Below, piece by piece: positions 33,013 to 41,881 of a DNA stretch of 64,000 nt; positions within the stretch are counted from its first letter, which is position 1; each line of letters starts with the position of its first letter. Source of the DNA: an uncultured Clostridia bacterium (lineage in GTDB: Bacteria > Bacillota > Clostridia > Christensenellales > CAG-314); contig CAKQEP010000003.1 of the NCBI GenBank assembly GCA_934230325.1, positions 62,001-126,000 on the forward strand. Reading direction: 5' to 3'. The notes below the pieces were generated by a model. The model was not told where the DNA came from. It was given only the letters and a program-made list of their open reading frames with translations, and searched no databases. A program made the position numbers and the translations under genes.

Positions 33013-33387
33013 TTATTTTTTGGGACGTTTTGCGCCGTACTTGCTGCGGGCTTGCTTTCTCGATGCAACGCCTGCGGTATCAAGCACGCCTCTGATGATG
33101 TGATAACGCACGCCGGGCAAATCTCTTACCCTGCCGCCGCGAATAAGCACTACGCTATGCTCCTGAAGGTTGTGACCTTCTCCGGGAATATAGCAAGTAC
33201 CTTCTTCCCCGTTGGTACGTCTGATTCTTGCAATCTTACGTAATGCGGAGTTAGGCTTTTTGGGTGACGTCGTAGTTACGTTTAAGCATACGCCTCTTTT
33301 TTGAGGACAGTTGTCCAACAAAGGCGCTTTGGATTTGACTACGCCGCTTTCTCTGCCTTGCTTAATCAATTGATTGATTGTTGCCAT
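33013..33387 (-). CDS. rpsL: 30S ribosomal protein S12
   Basis: Decoding-centre protein, 124 residues. The PNSALRK segment and the loop [23 protein letters not shown]-type sequence are intact; the Lys residues targeted by streptomycin-resistance mutations (TSPKKPNSA and the loop before RDLPGV) look wild-type except that the second loop reads RVRDLPG. It starts inside the L7Ae-like gene (26-base overlap) with AAAGGAGG upstream of ATG 33387. Second gene of the L7Ae-rpsL-rpsG-fusA-tuf run. Confidence 0.97.
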   Translation of the reverse strand: [124 protein letters not shown]

Positions 33388-33691
33388 TTTTACCTCCTTT
33401 TGATATTTGGTCGGATATATTTTTTGCGCTTTCGCGCTCGTCCGCTTTTGAGAGCAGTCCTATCACCGTCACGATTTTGTCTACCCCGCACACCTTTGCA
33501 AGTTGCTGTTTTGTAGAATAAATCTCCAACGGTACGTTTTTTGCCGCCGCCGCTTCCGTCACGGTACGTTTAAAAACGTCGTCGGCGTCGGTAGCCAAAA
33601 CTACCGTTTGTACGGCGTCGGAGTTAAGGCTTTTTAATACTTGCCTCAACCCCACCGTTTTGTTGCTCGTTTTAATGTGATAATCGTCCAT
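33362..33691 (-). CDS. L7Ae-family ribosome-associated RNA-binding protein
   Basis: A 109-residue protein of the L7Ae/L30e/S12e/Gadd45 fold, the position of B. subtilis ybxF between rpoC and rpsL. Typical segments are KTVGLRQVLKSLNSDAVQTVVLATDAD and EIYSTKQQLAKVCGVDKIVTVIGLL. The C-terminal 20 residues are extra, polar (GGKNGNNQSID) and overlap rpsL by 26 bases; this stretch also encodes the rpsL ribosome-binding site. I start at ATG 33691 after the promoter at 33711-33739; no strong Shine-Dalgarno precedes it. It probably binds kink-turn RNA; its role on the ribosome is unsettled. Confidence 0.85.
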   Translation of the reverse strand: MDDYHIKTSNKTVGLRQVLKSLNSDAVQTVVLATDADDVFKRTVTEAAAAKNVPLEIYSTKQQLAKVCGVDKIVTVIGLLSKADERESAKNISDQISKGGKNGNNQSID

Positions 33692-33710
33692 AAATTTAAA
33701 CGCAAAAGTT

Positions 33711-33739
33711 ATAATAACAAATCCTTTTTGTTTTGTCAA
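33711..33739 (-). promoter_or_regulatory. Promoter of the L7Ae-rpsL-rpsG-fusA operon
   Basis: On the minus strand, TTGACA (33739-33734), a 17-base spacer and TATTAT (33716-33711) lie just after the rpoC stop codon. The expected leader is only about 15-20 bases. Confidence 0.7.
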
Positions 33740-33745
33740 GCGTTT

Positions 33746-36700
33746 TTAGTCGCTCTCTTTGGATTGCAAAACTTCTTTTACGCCGCAGTTGCGGTACTGA
33801 GGCAATCCCGTACCCGCAGATATAAGTTTGCCGATAATGACGTTTTCCTTAAGTCCGCTTAACGGGTCTATCTTGTTTTTGATAGCCGCGTCGGTCAAAA
33901 CTCTGCTTGTTTCTTGGAATGACGCCGCAGACAAAAAGCTGTCCGTTGCGAGCGACGCTTTGGTAATACCCAAAAGCACTCTCTTGCCCGCTGCGGGACG
34001 ACCTTCGTTTTCCAAAGTGGCGGTGTTTTCGTCGTCAAAACGGAAAATATCCACGATGTCGCCCGGCAACAACTCGGTATCGCCGCTGTCCTCAACCTTG
34101 ACCTTACGCATCATCTGTCTTACGATTATTTCTACGTGTTTGTCGTTTATTTCGACGCCTTGCAGGCGGTAAACTGACTGAACTTCCTTGACGAGATAGT
34201 CCTGAACGTCCTTTATGCCCTTTATTCTCAACAAATCCTGAGGATAAATGCTGCCTTCCGTCAACCTTTCGCCTATCTTAATCTTGTCGCCTACGTGAAC
34301 TCTCAAACGGGAAGTATAGGGTACTTCGTAATCTTTATGTTGTTCCTTACTGCCTTCCTTTGCGGTATCGTCAAATACGGTAATGACTTGCTTGCCTTGT
34401 TTTGCTTCGATAGAAATAACTTCTCCATTGCTTTCCGACAAAGTCGCTTTGCCTTTGGGTTGACGAGCCTCAAACAATTCTTCTACGCGGGGCAAACCTT
34501 GCGTGATGTCTTCGTTGGTCGCGACGCCGCCCGTGTGGAAGGTACGCATTGTCAACTGCGTGCCCGGTTCGCCTATACTTTGAGCGGCTATTACGCCTAC
34601 CGCTTCTCCCAAGTCTACGGGTTTGCAGGTAGCCATGTTTTTGCCGTAACACTTGCTGCATACGCCTTGTTTGCTCTTGCAGGTAAGCACGCTGCGAACG
34701 TGAACTTTATCGATGCCCGCTTTGACTATTTCTGCCGCCTGATCTTCCGATATCATAGCGTCGTCGGGAACGATAACTTCCCCCGTAGTCGGATTTATTA
34801 CGTCGCCTATGGTGTATCTGCCGGCTATTCTGTCTTCCAACTTTTCGATAACTTCGCCTTCCGTACTGCCCAAAAGCGCGGATACCCAAACGCCCGTTTT
34901 GTCGCCGCAATCTTCTTCTCTGACGATAACGTCGTGAGAAACGTCTACAAGACGACGAGTAAGGTAACCCGAGTCGGCGGTTTTTAACGCCGTATCCGCA
35001 AGACCTTTACGTCCGCCGTGCGAAGAAATAAAGTACTCCAATACCGTCAAACCTTCTCTAAAGCACGCTTTGACGGGCAACTCTATGGTTTTGCCCGACG
35101 GATCGGTCATAAGACCGCGCATGCCCGACAACTGTCTTATCTGCGACATGCTTCCGCGAGCGCCGGAGTCCGCCATCATCCAAATGGGGTTGAACTTGTC
35201 AAGCGTTTTTTCAAGGTCGGTGGTGACGTGTTCCGTCGTTTCCTTCCAAACGTTTACTACTTGCTTGTAGCGTTCTTCTTCCGTCAAGATACCTTCGTTA
35301 AACATATCGTTTATGCCGTCTTGACCAAACACTCTTTCGTCCGCCTTTTTAAGCCATTCCTTTTTGCTGTCGGGAATGTGCATATCGAATACGCTGGCGG
35401 TAAGTCCGCTTATCGTGCTGTATTTGTAACCCAACGCTTTGACTTTGTCCAACATTTCCGCCGTCGCCGACGCGCCGTTTACCTTAAAGCACTTTTCTAC
35501 CATCTTTTTGAGAGTGCCTTTTTTGACTATCGTGTTAAACTCGAGTTTGAGATAATCTTCCGGCTTTTCTCTCTTGGTAAATCCGAGATTTTGAGGGATA
35601 GCCTCGTTGAATATGAGTCTGCCCACCGTCGTGCGCAACATACCCGTGATTTTTTCTCCGTTGGGAGTAGTCACGGTGCGACGAACGTTTATTATGCTTT
35701 CCAACTCTATGTCGCCTGCGGTATACGCAAGTATCGCTTCGTCTTTAGAAACAAAACTTTTGCCTATGCAATCCGCAAATCCTGCGTCGTACAGTTCTGC
35801 GTCGGTGACGGTGTAAAGGTCGTAATTTTTGCCTGTCGGTTGGTTGTAACCGCCCTTGCCTCTGTTGTATCTGTCAGTGCCGTCTACGAGAGTGTCGCCG
35901 CACTTGTCGATTGTGAGGTAATAGCAACCCATTACCATATCCTGCGTCGGACTGATGACGGGTTTGCCGTCGGACAGTTTGAGAATATTGTTGCTTGCAA
36001 GCATGAGATAACGAGCCTCCGCTTGCGCTTCTACGCTCAAAGGTACGTGTACTGCCATTTGGTCGCCGTCAAAGTCGGCGTTGAAGGCGGTACAAGCCAA
36101 CGGGTGCAGTTTTATCGCTCTGCCTTCTATAAGGACGGGTTCAAACGCCTGAATAGAAAGTCTGTGCAAGGTCGGCGCGCGGTTGAGCATGACGGGGTGG
36201 TCGGCAATGACTTCTTCCAACACGTCCCACACCTTCGCGTCGGCGCGTTCTATGCGGCGTTTCGCGCTCTTGATGTTTTGGGACTGGTTGGTTTCTACCA
36301 ACTTTTTCATGACGAAAGGCTTAAACAATTCCAAAGCCATTTCCTTAGGCAAACCGCATTGATGCAGTTTGAGTTCCGGACCTACTACGATAACGCTACG
36401 TCCCGAATAGTCCACGCGCTTGCCCAAAAGGTTTTGACGGAAACGTCCCTGTTTGCCCCGCAACATACTTGACAAAGATTTGAGTTCTCTGTTTCCCGCG
36501 CCGCTGTGCGGACGCTTTGCGCGGCTGTTGTCTATTAAACTGTCCACAGCCTCCTGCAACATACGTTTTTCGTTGCGAATAAGTATGTCGGGAGCGTTTA
36601 TTTCTTTGAGTTTTTTAAGTCTGTTGTTGCGGTTTATTACCCTGCGATACAAATCGTTGAGGTCGCTGGTGGCGTATCTGCCGCCGTCCAACGGAACCAT

Positions 36701-37423
36701 AGGACGCAACTCGGGCGGTATGACGGGGAGAACGTCCAAAACCATCCACTCGGGCTTGTTGCCGCTGCGGCGGAAACTCTCCACTATCTCCAAACGCTTG
36801 ATTATTCTCACGCGTTTTTGTCCCGTTGCTTTTTGAAGTTGCTTTTTGAGAGAGGCCGATTCCTCCTCCATATTAACGCACTGCAACAATTCCTTGATGG
36901 ACTCCGCGCCCATACCTACTCTGAATGCGTCTTTGCCGTAAATCGCAACCGCTTCCCTATGCTCGTTGGGCGTCAAAACCTGCTTTTTGAGGAGAGGCGT
37001 TTCCTTTGGGTCAAGCACTACGAAACTCGCAAAGTTGAGTACCTGCTCCATAAGTTTTGGGGACATATCGAGCAAAAGTCCCATTCTGCTCGGTACTCCT
37101 CTAAAATACCATATATGACTGACGGGAGCGGCAAGTTCTATATGCCCCATACGCTCGCGTCTTACCTTTGCTTTGGTGACTTCTACGCCGCACTTGTCGC
37201 AAATTACGCCCTTGTAACGGATACGTTTGTACTTTCCGCAATGGCATTCCCAGTCCTTTGTCGGCCCGAATATTTTTTCGCAAAACAAACCGTCTTTTTC
37301 CGGCTTGGTGGTGCGGTAGTTGATGGTTTCCGGCTTGGTAACTTCGCCGTGCGACCACTCCCTTATTTTTTCCGGAGACGCTATCCCTATTTGAATAGAC
37401 TCAAAATTATTTAATTCAAACAT
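33746..37423 (-). CDS. rpoC: RNA polymerase subunit beta'
   Basis: Largest catalytic subunit of RNA polymerase, 1225 residues. The N-terminal zinc-binding Cys set (CHCGKYKRIRYKGVICDKCG) is near residues 60-78, the Mg-binding NADFDGDQMAVH motif near 450, and the trigger-loop region and second zinc site (CKSKQGVCSKCYG) lie in the C-terminal half. It follows rpoB by 11 bases with AAGGAGGGG. Length is typical for Firmicutes without lineage insertions. Confidence 0.98.
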   Translation of the reverse strand: MFELNNFESIQIGIASPEKIREWSHGEVTKPETINYRTTKPEKDGLFCEKIFGPTKDWECHCGKYKRIRYKGVICDKCGVEVTKAKVRRERMGHIELAAPVSHIWYFRGVPSRMGLLLDMSPKLMEQVLNFASFVVLDPKETPLLKKQVLTPNEHREAVAIYGKDAFRVGMGAESIKELLQCVNMEEESASLKKQLQKATGQKRVRIIKRLEIVESFRRSGNKPEWMVLDVLPVIPPELRPMVPLDGGRYATSDLNDLYRRVINRNNRLKKLKEINAPDILIRNEKRMLQEAVDSLIDNSRAKRPHSGAGNRELKSLSSMLRGKQGRFRQNLLGKRVDYSGRSVIVVGPELKLHQCGLPKEMALELFKPFVMKKLVETNQSQNIKSAKRRIERADAKVWDVLEEVIADHPVMLNRAPTLHRLSIQAFEPVLIEGRAIKLHPLACTAFNADFDGDQMAVHVPLSVEAQAEARYLMLASNNILKLSDGKPVISPTQDMVMGCYYLTIDKCGDTLVDGTDRYNRGKGGYNQPTGKNYDLYTVTDAELYDAGFADCIGKSFVSKDEAILAYTAGDIELESIINVRRTVTTPNGEKITGMLRTTVGRLIFNEAIPQNLGFTKREKPEDYLKLEFNTIVKKGTLKKMVEKCFKVNGASATAEMLDKVKALGYKYSTISGLTASVFDMHIPDSKKEWLKKADERVFGQDGINDMFNEGILTEEERYKQVVNVWKETTEHVTTDLEKTLDKFNPIWMMADSGARGSMSQIRQLSGMRGLMTDPSGKTIELPVKACFREGLTVLEYFISSHGGRKGLADTALKTADSGYLTRRLVDVSHDVIVREEDCGDKTGVWVSALLGSTEGEVIEKLEDRIAGRYTIGDVINPTTGEVIVPDDAMISEDQAAEIVKAGIDKVHVRSVLTCKSKQGVCSKCYGKNMATCKPVDLGEAVGVIAAQSIGEPGTQLTMRTFHTGGVATNEDITQGLPRVEELFEARQPKGKATLSESNGEVISIEAKQGKQVITVFDDTAKEGSKEQHKDYEVPYTSRLRVHVGDKIKIGERLTEGSIYPQDLLRIKGIKDVQDYLVKEVQSVYRLQGVEINDKHVEIIVRQMMRKVKVEDSGDTELLPGDIVDIFRFDDENTATLENEGRPAAGKRVLLGITKASLATDSFLSAASFQETSRVLTDAAIKNKIDPLSGLKENVIIGKLISAGTGLPQYRNCGVKEVLQSKESD

Positions 37424-37434
37424 TTTTCCCCTCC

Positions 37435-40400
37435 TTAAATATCTTCTTCGTCGTCGGAGTTGTAGTCCTCAAACAAACCGTTAAAGTCGATGTCGGCTTC
37501 TTCGTCGGCTTCTTCCTTTTCGAAATCAAACGCAAAGTCTTCGTCGTCGATTTCTATGTCTTCCTCGCCGTTGAAGTTGAGCAATTGTTCTCTGCGTTGC
37601 TCGTTTTCCTTAAGCGTCGCTTCGATGTAGTCGGTTTCGTCGTCTACGCTGTCTCTGATTTCGATTTCTTCGTGGTCTTCGCTCAAAACCTTTACATCGA
37701 GAGCAAGGCTTTGCAACTCTTTTATCAAAACCTTAAACGCTTCCGGAATACCCGGTCCGCTGATGTTTTCGCCCTTGACGATGGATTCGTAAGTCTTTAC
37801 GCGGCCTACTACGTCGTCGGATTTTACCGTAAGAATTTCCTGCAATATGTTGGCTGCGCCGTACGCTTCCAACGCCCACACTTCCATCTCGCCAAAACGT
37901 TGTCCGCCAAATTGCGCTTTGCCGCCCAAAGGCTGCTGCGTAACCAAACTGTACGGTCCCGTGCTACGAGCGTGTATCTTGTCGTCGACAAGGTGGATAA
38001 GTTTGAGCATATACATATAACCTACCGTTACTCTGTTTTCAAACGGCATACCGGTTCGCCCGTCGTACAAAGTGACTTTGCCGTCAACTTTGCCCGTATC
38101 GGGGTTTATCATACAGTTTTGATTAAACAATTCCTTAATGTCGGTTTCTTCCGCGCCGTCAAATACGGGCGTGGCTACCTTCCAACCGAGCAGTTTTGCG
38201 ACGAGTCCCAAGTGAACTTCCAAAACCTGTCCGATGTTCATACGGGAAGGAACGCCCAACGGGTTGAGAACTATCTGCAAAGGCGTGCCGTCTTCCATAA
38301 AAGGCATATCTTCTCTCGGCAAAACGCGGGATACGACGCCTTTGTTTCCGTGACGTCCCGCCATTTTGTCGCCTACGCCCAACTTGCGTTTTTGAGCGAT
38401 GTATACGCGTACGAGTTTGTTTACGCCGGGATCGAGTTCGTCCTTGTTTTCCTTAGTAAACACTTTTACGTCCACTACGATGCCGCCTTCGCCGTTGGGT
38501 ACGCGCAAAGACGTATCGCGAACTTCTCTCGCTTTTTCCGAGAATATCGCGCGCAACAACCTTTCCTCCGGAGTGAGGTCGGTTTCTCCTTTGGGTGTGA
38601 CCTTTCCGACCAAAATGTCACCGGGATGAACTTCTGCGCCGATACGAATAATTCCGTCTTCGTCAAGGTCCTTGAGCGCGTCCTCGCCGACGTTGGGTAT
38701 ATCGCGCGTAAATTCCTCCGCGCCGAGTTTCGTGTCGCGGGTTTCCGTTTCGTGTTCCTCTATGTGAATGGTGGTAAATACGTCGTCGCGTACTAATTCT
38801 TCCGAAATAAGTATAGCGTCTTCGTAATTGTAGCCTTCCCACGTCATAAAGCCTATGAGAATGTTTCTGCCAAGACTCAACTCGCCTTCGTTTGTGCTCG
38901 GACCGTCGGCAAGAATAGTCGCTTCTCTTTCTTCCGTTTCCTTATATACGGGCTGTCCGACCTTGACGATAGGACGCTGATTTATGCAAGTGCCTTGATT
39001 GCTCCTTACAAACTTTTTGAGCGGATATTTGTGAACAAAGCCTACTTCGTCGGTGACCTCTATTTTGTCCGCGTCAACGTAGGAAACAACGCCGTCTTCC
39101 TTTGCAAGTATCATTACGCCGCTGTCGTAAGCAATACGACCTTCGATACCCGTCGCAACGATGGGACTCTCCGGTTTAAGCAAAGGTACTGCCTGACGTT
39201 GCATGTTAGAACCCATCAACGCGCGGTTTGTGTCGTCGTTCTCCAAAAACGGAATAAGACTCGTTGCGATGGATACCAACTGTTTGGGGCTGACGTCCAT
39301 ATAATCTACTCTTTCCGCAGGATATTCCTTTATGTCCGCTTTGTAGCGGCAAGTGATACGTTCCTTAACAAATCTGTTGTTTTGGTCGAGCGGCTCGTTT
39401 GCTTGCGCTACGATGTTGCCGTCTTCTTCGTCTGCGGTGAGATACTCCACAACGTTGCTGACGACGCCCGTTTCCTTGTCCACTTTGCGGTAAGGACTCT
39501 CGATAAAACCGTACTCGTTGATGCGAGCGTAACTCGCCAAAGAAGTGATAAGACCGATGTTTTGTCCTTCCGGCGTTTCTATCGGGCACATTCTGCCGTA
39601 ATGGCTGTAGTGTACGTCGCGAACGTCAAACGTGGCGCGTTCTCTGTTGAGTCCGCCGGGACCTAACGCCGACAACTTGCGCTTGTGCGTCAACTCCGCT
39701 ATGGGGTTTGTTTGGTCCATAAACTGCGACAACTGACTGCTGCCGAAAAACTCTTTGATAGAAGAAGTGACGGGACGAACGTTGATGAGCGTTTGCGGAG
39801 TAGCCTTGTCAACTTCCTGAATTGCCATTCTTTCCCTAATGACTCTTTCCAAACGAGCAATACCGATGCGGAACTGATTTTGCAACAATTCTCCCACGCT
39901 GCGAACGCGTCTGTTGCCCAAATGGTCGATGTTGTCCACAACGCCGACGCCGTGTTTGAGTCCGAGATTGTAACTGACCGTCGCTACGATGTCCTCCGTC
40001 GTTATGTGGCGGGGAATAAGAACTTCTCTTGCCTTTTCTATCTCGGCAACCGTTTCCTCTACGGGGAGATTGCTGCTGAGAATATCGTTTAATACGCCGA
40101 GATTGACCGATTCGTTTATTCCCTTGTCTTCCCAGTCGATAGCGGCATATTGTTTGTCAAAAAGATTGAGGTAGTAACCTATATCGACGGTGTTGTTGCC
40201 CATTACCTTGACTTCCGTCGCGTTATCGCGAACGTCGTAAACGTAAACGACGTTTATGCCGCTGTGCTGTATGGCGTAGGCTTGTTCCTTTGTGAGAACG
40301 TCGCCTTTTTTGCCTAATACTATCGTTTTTGGACCTTCCGTCGTGTTGAGCGTAATCTCAACGTCGCGCGACAACGTGTATCTCACCCAGTTGGTGGACG

Positions 40401-41274
40401 CGTCGCGATAAGGAGATATTCTGTTTGCAAGACTGAGTTTTTTGTTGAATTTGTAACGCCCCACGCGCGCAAGGTCGTAACGCTTGCTGTCAAACAACAA
40501 ATCCTTGACTTGCTTGTCAATGGAGTCGTCGGTGGGAATTTCTCCGGGACGAAGACGCTTGTACAACTCCAACTTTCCCCTGCGCTCGTCCTTGCTCTCG
40601 TCTTTGTCGCAAGTGTTGGATATGGTCACGTCGTTAAAAAACAAATCTTTTATTTGGTCGTCGGTGGATATGCCGATAGCGCGCAAAAGTACCGTTGCCG
40701 GCAGTTTGCGGTTGCGGTCTACGTGCACGTATAATATATCGTTGTTTGCATCGTGAACAAACTCCAACCACGCGCCGCGATTAGGTATGACGGTAGTATC
40801 GTACTTTGTCTTTCCGCTCTTGTCCATTTCGCTCGCGGCGTACACGCCGGGACTACGTACAAGTTGGCTTACGACGACGCGCTCCGCGCCGTTTATGATA
40901 AAACTGCCGTTTTCCGTCATCAAGGGGAAGTCGCCCATATAAATTTCCGTTTCGGTAATTTCTCCCGTGTCGCGCCTCGTCAAACCAACCCTGAGTTTGA
41001 GCGGAGCGGAATACGTCGCGTCGCGCAAACGACACTCGTTTTCGGAATATTTGCTGGTCGTGTCGATAGTGTAATCGAGAAACTGCAATTCAAACCTGTT
41101 GGAGTAATCGATAATGGGAGAAAAGTCGTTGAATACTTCTTTAATGCCCTTCTTGACAAAATTGTCATAACTTCTCTTTTGTACCTCTATAAGGTTGGGA
41201 AGCCCGACAACTTCGCTGATTTTGGAAAAAGTCTTTCTTTCCGTATTGCCGAATTTTTGAGTACGAATTTGCAT
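37435..41274 (-). CDS. rpoB: RNA polymerase subunit beta
   Basis: Catalytic subunit of RNA polymerase, 1279 residues from ATG 41274, which has AGGTAGGA upstream; an open extension to 41361 crosses the leader and is not family-like. The rifampicin-binding region FGSSQLSQFMDQTNPIAELTHKR and SALGPGG keeps the residues of sensitive enzymes. The C-terminus ends in a strongly acidic tail of about 50 residues (Asp/Glu-rich, after the last conserved module). The rplJL genes that usually precede rpoB are absent, and a dedicated promoter and leader lie upstream. Confidence 0.98.
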   Translation of the reverse strand: MQIRTQKFGNTERKTFSKISEVVGLPNLIEVQKRSYDNFVKKGIKEVFNDFSPIIDYSNRFELQFLDYTIDTTSKYSENECRLRDATYSAPLKLRVGLTRRDTGEITETEIYMGDFPLMTENGSFIINGAERVVVSQLVRSPGVYAASEMDKSGKTKYDTTVIPNRGAWLEFVHDANNDILYVHVDRNRKLPATVLLRAIGISTDDQIKDLFFNDVTISNTCDKDESKDERRGKLELYKRLRPGEIPTDDSIDKQVKDLLFDSKRYDLARVGRYKFNKKLSLANRISPYRDASTNWVRYTLSRDVEITLNTTEGPKTIVLGKKGDVLTKEQAYAIQHSGINVVYVYDVRDNATEVKVMGNNTVDIGYYLNLFDKQYAAIDWEDKGINESVNLGVLNDILSSNLPVEETVAEIEKAREVLIPRHITTEDIVATVSYNLGLKHGVGVVDNIDHLGNRRVRSVGELLQNQFRIGIARLERVIRERMAIQEVDKATPQTLINVRPVTSSIKEFFGSSQLSQFMDQTNPIAELTHKRKLSALGPGGLNRERATFDVRDVHYSHYGRMCPIETPEGQNIGLITSLASYARINEYGFIESPYRKVDKETGVVSNVVEYLTADEEDGNIVAQANEPLDQNNRFVKERITCRYKADIKEYPAERVDYMDVSPKQLVSIATSLIPFLENDDTNRALMGSNMQRQAVPLLKPESPIVATGIEGRIAYDSGVMILAKEDGVVSYVDADKIEVTDEVGFVHKYPLKKFVRSNQGTCINQRPIVKVGQPVYKETEEREATILADGPSTNEGELSLGRNILIGFMTWEGYNYEDAILISEELVRDDVFTTIHIEEHETETRDTKLGAEEFTRDIPNVGEDALKDLDEDGIIRIGAEVHPGDILVGKVTPKGETDLTPEERLLRAIFSEKAREVRDTSLRVPNGEGGIVVDVKVFTKENKDELDPGVNKLVRVYIAQKRKLGVGDKMAGRHGNKGVVSRVLPREDMPFMEDGTPLQIVLNPLGVPSRMNIGQVLEVHLGLVAKLLGWKVATPVFDGAEETDIKELFNQNCMINPDTGKVDGKVTLYDGRTGMPFENRVTVGYMYMLKLIHLVDDKIHARSTGPYSLVTQQPLGGKAQFGGQRFGEMEVWALEAYGAANILQEILTVKSDDVVGRVKTYESIVKGENISGPGIPEAFKVLIKELQSLALDVKVLSEDHEEIEIRDSVDDETDYIEATLKENEQRREQLLNFNGEEDIEIDDEDFAFDFEKEEADEEADIDFNGLFEDYNSDDEEDI

Positions 41275-41377
41275 TATCCTACCTCGAAAAAAAATATTTT
41301 TAAAATTTGCGATTTTGTCTTGATTTTTTGTCGATTTTTGTTTATAATCTAATCGATACAAATGACAAGAAGGCTTG

Positions 41378-41411
41378 ATTTTGCGCCTTGCTTTTAAACA
41401 GGGCGCAAAAT
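41378..41411 (-). promoter_or_regulatory. Hairpin in the rpoB leader
   Basis: A 10-base perfect stem (attttgcgcc / ggcgcaaaat) with a 14-base loop lies in the 150-base leader of rpoB. On the minus strand no T run follows, so it is not a plain terminator; it may be a processing or regulatory structure. Confidence 0.5.
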
Positions 41412-41434
41412 AAGCGATATTTTTGCATTAGATT

Positions 41435-41474
41435 ATTTTAATACCACCATTGTCAATAGTCAACTGATTGACAA
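41435..41474 (-). promoter_or_regulatory. rpoB promoter with overlapping palindrome
   Basis: On the minus strand, TTGACT (41463-41458), a 17-base spacer and TAAAAT (41440-41435) form the likely rpoBC promoter; a second TTGACA overlaps it. An inverted repeat ttgtcaat (41450-41457) / attgacaa (41467-41474) covers the -35 region. Confidence 0.65.
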
Positions 41475-41519
41475 GGGCAAAATGCAAAAAAAAAATTTAA
41501 TTTATTTTTTCATTTTTAG

Positions 41520-41543
41520 GCGCTCTGGCGAGCGCTTTTTTTT
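41520..41543 (+). terminator. Orphan plus-strand terminator-like hairpin
   Basis: A 6-base GC-rich stem (gcgctc / gagcgc) with a 4-base loop is followed by eight T on the plus strand. No plus-strand gene precedes it, so it may stop antisense transcription leaving the rpoB region, or act as an attenuator ahead of rqcP. Confidence 0.55.
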
Positions 41544-41587
41544 GCGCGGCAATAACAATTAGGATTTTATTCAATTTTACTTTTGTG

Positions 41588-41616
41588 TTGCTTTTTTTAA
41601 AATACTGTTATATAAT
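41588..41616 (+). promoter_or_regulatory. Promoter of the rqcP-ispDF operon
   Basis: TATAAT (41611-41616) with a weak TTGCTT (41588-41593) 17 bases upstream. The -10 box ends seven bases before the rqcP ATG, so transcription should begin at or next to the start codon. Confidence 0.6.
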
Positions 41617-41623
41617 GTTTTAT

Positions 41624-41881
41624 ATGAGATTAGACAAATTTTTAAAAGTATCGCGTATTCTCAAAAGACGAGCCGTCGCAAACGAAGCCTGTCGCGGCGG
41701 CAAAGTAGACGTAAACGGAAGGTCTGCAAAGCCGAGTTTCAACCTTAAAGTCGGCGACGTCGTGACCATCGGGTTTGCGGGGGGCGATCTCACCTTTGAA
41801 GTGCTTGACCTTAAAGAAACGGTAAAAAAGGAGCAAGCTGCGTCTATGTACCGAATAATTTCTCAAAACGACAATGGCTGA
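41624..41881 (+). CDS. rqcP: S4-domain RNA-binding protein RqcP
   Basis: An 85-residue S4-domain protein of the Hsp15/YabO type. In Bacillus, RqcP acts with RqcH in ribosome-associated quality control, adding alanine tails to stalled nascent chains on the 50S subunit. The S4 motif MRLDKFLKVSRILKRRAVANE and GGKVDVNGRSAKPS is clear from residue 1, which fixes the start at ATG 41624 without a ribosome-binding site. Two upstream in-frame starts fall in the promoter. It overlaps ispDF by 8 bases. Confidence 0.87.
   Translation: MRLDKFLKVSRILKRRAVANEACRGGKVDVNGRSAKPSFNLKVGDVVTIGFAGGDLTFEVLDLKETVKKEQAASMYRIISQNDNG

Larger units (their letters stand above)
41275..41623. other. Divergent region between rpoB and rqcP
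   Basis: No gene. It contains the rpoB leader with a hairpin (41378-41411), the rpoB promoter with an overlapping palindrome (41435-41474), an orphan plus-strand terminator-like hairpin (41520-41543) and the rqcP promoter. The rest is AT-rich. Confidence 0.7.
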
